Origin: DATJQF01 sp035505995
Lineage (GTDB): Bacteria > Bacteroidota > Bacteroidia > Bacteroidales > FEN-979
Assembly: GCA_035505995.1 (NCBI GenBank)
Contig: DATJQF010000011.1
Coordinates: forward strand, 1-28,168
Direction of reading: 5' to 3'
Length of the DNA stretch: 28,168 bases
The notes beneath the pieces are model-generated. The model was not told the DNA's origin, ran no database searches, and saw nothing but the letters and a program-made list of their open reading frames with translations. The translations under genes and the position numbers were made by a program. Position 1 is the first letter of the stretch; every line of letters begins with the position of its first letter. This document shows, one piece after another, positions 23,412-28,168 of this stretch.

Positions 23412-24536
23412 GTGAGCCTTGAGATCAAAAAAGTCGAATCCCGGAAAGACCTGAAACGGTTCATCGAGTTCCCGTTGTCGCTGTACCGGGGAAATCCTTA
23501 CTGGTGTCCGCCCCTGCTGATGGATGAGTACAATACCCTGCGCAGGGATAAGAACGCCGCTTTCGAGTACTGTGAGGCCGAATACTGGCTGGCTTACCGG
23601 GAGGGAGAACTGGTGGGGCGGGTGGCCGGGATCATCAATCCGAAAGCCAATCAATACTGGAATGAACCCCTGGTGAGATTCGGTTGGATCGACTTCATAG
23701 ATGATGCGGAAGTTTCCGGAGCCCTGATCCGCACGGTCGAAGAATGGGGGAGATCAAAAGGACTGAAAGGGATCCACGGACCGCTGGGTTTTGCGGATAT
23801 GGACCGGGAGGGCATGCTGGTGGAGGGATTTGAGGAGTTATCCGGGATGGCAGTGATCTACAATTATCCGTACTATCCGGAACATATGGTCAGGATGGGG
23901 TTTCAGAAAGCCGCCGACTGGCTCCAGTACGAATTCATCATTCCTCCGGATATCCCGGAGAAGGTAGACCGGATGGCCCGGCTGGTTTTGGAGAAGTACC
24001 AGCTCCGGGTCCTGCAGGTAAAAAAAGCAAAGGAGCTGAAGCCCTGGGCGAGGAAAATGTTCGTGACCCTCAACGAGGCCTACCAGGTATTGTACGGATA
24101 TGCCTCTATCAGCGAACAGCAGATGGACGCGTATACGGAGCAATATTTCGGGTTTATCCGGCCCGAATTTGTTTCCATCATCATTGACGAGCAGGATAAA
24201 GTGGTGGCGTTCGGGGTAAGCATGCCTTCGCTCACGCGGGCGCTGCAAAAATGCAGGGGAAAGCTGTTCCCCTTTGGATTCCTGAGGCTGCTCAGGGCCA
24301 TCCGCAGGAATGATATCATCGATATGTATCTTGTCGGTGTTCGGCCGGACTACCAGGGAAAGGGAGTCCTGGCACTCATCTACCACGATCTGCACAAAGC
24401 GTACCTGGAGCATGGCGTCCGGAAAGCCGTCACCAGTCCCCAGCTGGAGGAAAATCTAAAAGCCGTGACCATCTGGAAGAACTATGTGGGCCGGCAGCAT
24501 ATCCGGCGAAGATGCTGGGTCAAACACTGGGAATAA
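23412..24536 (+). CDS. GNAT-fold acyltransferase-like protein B, paralogue of protein A
   Basis: A 374-residue paralogue of protein A. I choose the GTG at 23412 because it gives MSLEIKKVESRKDLKRF, which aligns with the start of A and matches its length; the frame is open to a TTG at 23382, which would add 10 residues with no counterpart. Nearly every motif of A is shared: PYWCPPLLMDEYNTL, AEYWLAYREGEL, LVRFGWIDF, GIHGPLGFADMD, MPSLTRALQKC, and the GNAT motif PDYQGKGV at 312-319. Differences concentrate in the middle (about 170-230), where A and B could differ in acyl or base specificity. Candidate ceramide N-acyltransferase, or an enzyme adding a second acyl group. The gene is followed directly by a strong terminator, marking the end of the cluster. 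Confidence 0.75.
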   Translation: MSLEIKKVESRKDLKRFIEFPLSLYRGNPYWCPPLLMDEYNTLRRDKNAAFEYCEAEYWLAYREGELVGRVAGIINPKANQYWNEPLVRFGWIDFIDDAEVSGALIRTVEEWGRSKGLKGIHGPLGFADMDREGMLVEGFEELSGMAVIYNYPYYPEHMVRMGFQKAADWLQYEFIIPPDIPEKVDRMARLVLEKYQLRVLQVKKAKELKPWARKMFVTLNEAYQVLYGYASISEQQMDAYTEQYFGFIRPEFVSIIIDEQDKVVAFGVSMPSLTRALQKCRGKLFPFGFLRLLRAIRRNDIIDMYLVGVRPDYQGKGVLALIYHDLHKAYLEHGVRKAVTSPQLEENLKAVTIWKNYVGRQHIRRRCWVKHWE

Positions 24537-24540
24537 AATA

Positions 24541-24571
24541 AAAAAGGCTGCCCGAACGGGCAGCCTTTTTT
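24541..24571. terminator. Bidirectional terminator between the sphingolipid and SusCD operons
   Basis: A perfect inverted repeat, GGCTGCCCG (24546-24554) and CGGGCAGCC (24557-24565), is preceded by A5 and followed by T5-T7, so it has a T run on either strand. It lies 4 nt after the protein B stop and about 16 nt after the susD stop. It can therefore end transcription of both convergent units. Confidence 0.93.
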
Positions 24572-24586
24572 AAAGCAACAGTCAGA

Positions 24587-25999
24587 TTATTTGGGAGCTT
24601 TATCCCACCATACCCGCTGCCAGATGTCCACATCCGTCGGAGTATTGGAGTTATAGCTCTTTTCGCCCAGTGAATAGGGGAATCTCCTCGGGATGCCAGG
24701 CTTGGAGCCGGTGGCGGGGTTCGGGTTCGGCGACAGTCCGATGGCATTCTCGGTGCGCCTCCAGTCGACATACGCCTCGCCCTGGTTGTAAAGGGCGATC
24801 CACTTCTGCATCATGATCTCATGGAACAGGACCGGTCCTGTTACATAAGGCTGCTGGATGGCGGCATCGTAGAAGGTCATGTAAGTGGCATCATACACGC
24901 CAAACTGATCCATCGAGGCGCCTACTGCAGCGACCAGGTCCGCCTTGACCTGCGATTCAGCTACGCCGGTCGCGAATTCACATTCGGTCTTGATGAAGAG
25001 GCACTCGGCATAGGTTATGAAATACACCGGAGCAGCCGGGGAAGCAACAGCAGGACCCGGGGGAGAAGCGTTTTCTCCGGTGGAACCCCAGCCGGCTCCC
25101 TGGTACAGATCCGACGTATCGGCGCCGGGAGATGCATATACATACATTCTGGGATCCGGGCCGCGACCCTTCAGGGTGTCCATGAATACCTGGTGCATGG
25201 CGATATCCCCACGCTGGTTCATGAACTGGTACAGCGGGTTCTGGGATCCCTGCTGGTTGAGAAATACCAGCTGCATGTTGTCGGCATTGCTGGCCAGGCA
25301 TCCGCTCAGGGCTGCCAGTGCTTTGGCGTACGAACCTGGATCCTGCTTGCTCAGATGCAGGAGATAACGGGCCTTCATGGCATTCGCAGCCTTCAGCCAG
25401 AGAGCAGGGTCACCGTTGTAGATCAGGTCTCCGCGCACCACGGTGGTAGTGGAGGCTAATTTTGCGATGGCCTCATCCAGCAGCTTGTAGATATAGTTAT
25501 ACACCGTATCCTGCGTGTCAAATGAAGGGCTGAGGTTATTCACGCCCTGGAAGGCCTGGGAATAGGGTATATCACCCCAGATGTCAGTAGTGTGTCCCAG
25601 CGCATCCGCCAGCAGCACATCGGCAATCCCCCTGTAGGTCGGATCATCAGTTGATTTTGAAATCAGCGTTTTCAGATCCGTCATGGAGAATGCATAGGTG
25701 GTGTTCCATACGTTGTCCACATCACCGTCGTGCCAGATATAGTTGGATTCACCCTGCGACTGACGGGCGATACCCATAAATTGCTGGATCCATTGAGTAG
25801 TAACCCTTGTGTAGTCATTCCCGCCGATGGTATTGTAAGCCAGGTTGGCTTCCACAGCCGGGAGCAACGAACTCATGGGTACATCAATTGGGGAGTCGGG
25901 ACTTGTGTTGATATCCGTATTGATCCATTTCTTACAGGAACCAACCACAAGAGCCACGAGGATCAAAACCCCGATGAGTTTGAATTTTATATTTTTCAT
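24587..25999 (-). CDS. SusD/RagB-family outer-membrane lipoprotein
   Basis: A 470-residue surface lipoprotein that caps its SusC partner and binds the nutrient. The signal ends in lipobox VVGSC, with Cys22 as the acylated residue. The mature protein is helical, with TPR-like pairs (ADVLLADALGHTTDIWGDIPYSQAF is a well-known SusD segment, here at about 125-150; ALWLKAANAMKARYLLHL at about 203-220; and FHEIMMQKWIALYNQGEAYVDWRRT near 390-416). It ends KAPK. It begins 43 nt after the SusC stop, the usual gene order. There are no glycoside hydrolase, protease or sensor genes between it and the terminator, so the substrate cannot be read from the context. Confidence 0.93.
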   Translation of the reverse strand: MKNIKFKLIGVLILVALVVGSCKKWINTDINTSPDSPIDVPMSSLLPAVEANLAYNTIGGNDYTRVTTQWIQQFMGIARQSQGESNYIWHDGDVDNVWNTTYAFSMTDLKTLISKSTDDPTYRGIADVLLADALGHTTDIWGDIPYSQAFQGVNNLSPSFDTQDTVYNYIYKLLDEAIAKLASTTTVVRGDLIYNGDPALWLKAANAMKARYLLHLSKQDPGSYAKALAALSGCLASNADNMQLVFLNQQGSQNPLYQFMNQRGDIAMHQVFMDTLKGRGPDPRMYVYASPGADTSDLYQGAGWGSTGENASPPGPAVASPAAPVYFITYAECLFIKTECEFATGVAESQVKADLVAAVGASMDQFGVYDATYMTFYDAAIQQPYVTGPVLFHEIMMQKWIALYNQGEAYVDWRRTENAIGLSPNPNPATGSKPGIPRRFPYSLGEKSYNSNTPTDVDIWQRVWWDKAPK

Positions 26000-26042
26000 A
26001 CCTGTTTCAGTTTATTGTTATGAATCTTGTTCGCTGTATAGA

Positions 26043-28168
26043 TTATAATGCCAGGGTAAGACCGACCGTATAGCTCCTGGTTCCGGGCATATTGAAGTAG
26101 TCAACACCCTGTGCATTATCAGAACCCAGCAGGTTCGTTTCAGGATCAATCCCTTTGTAGTTGGAGATCAGCACCAGATTGGTTCCGGTGAAATATACCG
26201 TTAATCCTTTGATAAAGGTCTTATGGAGTAACCGGGTGAAGTCGTAAGAAAGCGTCAGCGTCCGCAGACGTACCCAGCCGGCATCCTCGATATACGGAGC
26301 GGTGCAGCCGACAAACCCGCTGCCTACGCCCTGATACCAATCCTGCGTGAGGGCCACTTTCTGTGTATTCGCCTGACCGGTGGATTCTACGATACCGGAG
26401 AATACCACTGAGTCACCCCTGTTCAGAGTTCCGGCTGAGGTCCCGAAATAATCGAGAGCTCCCCGGGTGCCATCCCACATTTTCCCGCCGACCTTGATAT
26501 CGATCAGGAAATAGAGGGAGAGATCCTGCCAGCGGAGGTTGGACCCGATGCCCATCGTCCAGTCCGGGTCTACATTACCCAGAGCGGATTCATTATCGGA
26601 CATGATGGGATATCCGTCGTCGCCGATCAGGACATTGCCGTTTTCATCTTTCTTCCAGTCATACCCGTAGATCGTACGATAAGGCTGACCCACCACGGCG
26701 TCGATTTCGGACCCGGTAAAGCCACCGAGGAACAGACGATTGATGCCGGGAGCCAGGGCTTCGACCTTGTTGTTGATCTTGGCGAAGTTAACCGTGATGT
26801 CCCATTCCCAGTTTTTCGATTTGATGGGAATGACATCCAGGGTTATCTCATGTCCCCAGGTCAGGATGGAAGCGGCATTCAGTTCGACGGAAGTAAACCC
26901 TGTGGAAGCGGCAATGGGAACCGGCATGATCAGGTCGGTGCCTTCATTGCGGAAGAAGGTATAGGAGAGGCCGATCCGGTTCTGGATGAATTTCAGGTCG
27001 ATCCCCGTTTCCAGAGACTTGGTCTTTTCCGGCTTCAGTTTCTCATTGCCTGCGAGGTCGTTCAGGGTGAACCCGTTGTTGCCTTCGAAGGGCCAGGTCA
27101 GACCGGTGGTCCAGCCATCCAGCACCCCAGGGGCAACGAAGTAGGTCTTCGTGTTATACGGGGGGGCATCCTTAGCCAGGATTGCATAGCTGATCCTGAC
27201 TTTCCCGTATGGGAGGACCTTGTTATCCTTCAATCCGGGCAGCTGCGTGAAGATCCAGCCCAGACCTACCGAAGGATAGAAGAATGAATTATGGCCCTCA
27301 GCCAGCGTGGTGGTCCAGTCATTTCTGCCGGTCACCGTCAGATACAGCATGCTTTTCCACGACAGGGTCGCATCTCCGTAGATCCCGGCCCTTCTGTAAT
27401 TCGTGGTTTGTTCCTGTGCACTGATGTTGGCGGTATTGTTCAGGTTATAATATTCCGGGATCACGATTCCGTTAGCCTGCGCATTCAGGCTGGAGAAATA
27501 GTTTTCGGACATATTCTGACCCAGGATGAACTTAATGTTGAAGTCCTTGGCGAAATCCTTGTCGATGGTCATGATGAGGTCGGAGTTGAAGATCTTGCTC
27601 AACTCATGCCCTCTCTTAGCCCAACCGGTGGGCTGGGTGGAAGACCCGATCGCCAGGTCGTCATTGATCTTGCGGTCGTACCAGTCGATCCCGATACGGT
27701 AGGTGAAGTTCAGCCATTTGGTGGCATAATAATCCACCTGTGCGGCTCCGATCAAACGGTTCACCTGGTCGTGATATTTGTTCATGTTGGCGGTCCAGTA
27801 AGGATTGTCATAGTAGATCCCGTGACGATAGCCTCTCTGGTCTCCCGAAAGCCCGGTGGCTGTCGGGTCGCCGCCGCTCAACTGAAAGTTCTGCCAGTCG
27901 GAAAGCAACGTGCCGTCGGGTAGGGTATAGTTCGATGAGAACTGGTATCCGGCCGCATTGTTAAAGGTCGGAGGTGTCCTCAGCAACCCGAGCATCACGC
28001 CGGAAGTGTTGGATCCCTGCTGGATACGGTCGCCGGCGGTAATAATATAATTGGCGGATCCGGAAATTTTGAAATGATCGGAAAGTTTGGTTTCGCCTGA
28101 TAGCTTGAAGGTGTTCCTGCGGAATTTGTTATTGGGGACAATTCCTTTTTGCTGGTTATCGGAAAAGC
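26043..28168 (-). CDS. SusC/RagA-family TonB-linked outer-membrane protein, partial (5' end beyond window)
   Basis: The C-terminal approximately 708 residues of a SusC-type importer; the reading frame is open to the right edge, so the signal peptide, CarboxypepD-reg domain, plug and first barrel strands are missing. The visible part begins FSDNQQKGIVPNNKFRRNTF, where the barrel starts, and continues with FKISGSANYI and TWKSMLYLTVTGRNDWTTTL-like barrel segments. The C-terminal region has the family hallmarks NLVLISNYKGIDPETN and the ending GTRSYTVGLTLAL. A GTG at 27998 is an internal codon, not the start. SusC forms the transport barrel for the ligand bound by SusD. No promoter is visible because it lies outside the window. 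Confidence 0.95.
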   Translation of the reverse strand, partial: FSDNQQKGIVPNNKFRRNTFKLSGETKLSDHFKISGSANYIITAGDRIQQGSNTSGVMLGLLRTPPTFNNAAGYQFSSNYTLPDGTLLSDWQNFQLSGGDPTATGLSGDQRGYRHGIYYDNPYWTANMNKYHDQVNRLIGAAQVDYYATKWLNFTYRIGIDWYDRKINDDLAIGSSTQPTGWAKRGHELSKIFNSDLIMTIDKDFAKDFNIKFILGQNMSENYFSSLNAQANGIVIPEYYNLNNTANISAQEQTTNYRRAGIYGDATLSWKSMLYLTVTGRNDWTTTLAEGHNSFFYPSVGLGWIFTQLPGLKDNKVLPYGKVRISYAILAKDAPPYNTKTYFVAPGVLDGWTTGLTWPFEGNNGFTLNDLAGNEKLKPEKTKSLETGIDLKFIQNRIGLSYTFFRNEGTDLIMPVPIAASTGFTSVELNAASILTWGHEITLDVIPIKSKNWEWDITVNFAKINNKVEALAPGINRLFLGGFTGSEIDAVVGQPYRTIYGYDWKKDENGNVLIGDDGYPIMSDNESALGNVDPDWTMGIGSNLRWQDLSLYFLIDIKVGGKMWDGTRGALDYFGTSAGTLNRGDSVVFSGIVESTGQANTQKVALTQDWYQGVGSGFVGCTAPYIEDAGWVRLRTLTLSYDFTRLLHKTFIKGLTVYFTGTNLVLISNYKGIDPETNLLGSDNAQGVDYFNMPGTRSYTVGLTLAL

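Noticed and set aside
26043..27998. SusC starting at the GTG at 27998
   Set aside because: The frame stays open for another 170 bases to the window edge and the extra residues are normal SusC barrel sequence, so the gene is 5'-partial and not short.
1..28168. Mobile elements, CRISPR arrays, tRNA genes and riboswitches
   Set aside because: The gaps are short and were read on both strands. No cloverleaf, regularly spaced repeats, transposase frame or known aptamer was recognised. A covariance-model search would be more sensitive than reading by eye.

Overview
The window looks like chromosomal DNA of a member of the Bacteroidota, probably an anaerobic, fairly GC-rich Bacteroidales-like organism. 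The evidence is a SusC/SusD pair, a TonB-dependent receptor and a DUF5686 protein with CarboxypepD_reg-like N-termini, DUF4296 and OmpH-like genes behind recQ, a bacterial serine palmitoyltransferase, an indolepyruvate:ferredoxin oxidoreductase pair, and several TAnnTTTG (-7) promoter boxes 20-40 nt ahead of start codons. Genes are densely packed, with no gene-free stretch over 300 bases. I see no tRNA, rRNA, CRISPR array, insertion sequence or prophage.

Layout. (1) 121-3032, minus strand: a sulfur operon of SQR-like flavoprotein, DUF1641 protein, single-cysteine TusE/DsrC and DsrE2-like protein, with a promoter box and a rho-independent terminator. (2) 3208-6225, minus: porin-like barrel, queA, and tatA with its own promoter and an odd repetitive tail. 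(3) 6354-7103, plus: pssA, separated from the next block by a small purine-rich direct repeat. (4) 7157-11409, minus: kdsD/kpsF, a DUF5686 outer-membrane protein and lptB. (5) 11537-14822, plus: recQ, a membrane-anchored OmpH/Skp-like protein and a DUF4296 lipoprotein; the recQ and kdsD promoters appear to overlap. (6) 14842-17659, minus: TonB-dependent receptor followed by a small lipoprotein. (7) 17781-19985, plus: iorA and iorB. (8) 20046-24536, plus: serine palmitoyltransferase, GNAT-like protein A, an extended-SDR reductase and a second GNAT-like protein B, ending in a strong terminator. (9) 24587-28168, minus: SusD and a 5'-truncated SusC running off the right edge.

Together the genes are mostly about the cell envelope (phospholipid, sphingolipid and LPS synthesis or export, outer-membrane uptake) and anaerobic amino-acid and sulfur metabolism. 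The two most interesting units are the sphingolipid cluster, where two close GNAT paralogues flank a candidate ketosphinganine/ketoceramide reductase, and the sulfur operon, which joins sulfide oxidation to sulfur-relay proteins without dissimilatory sulfite reductase genes in view.
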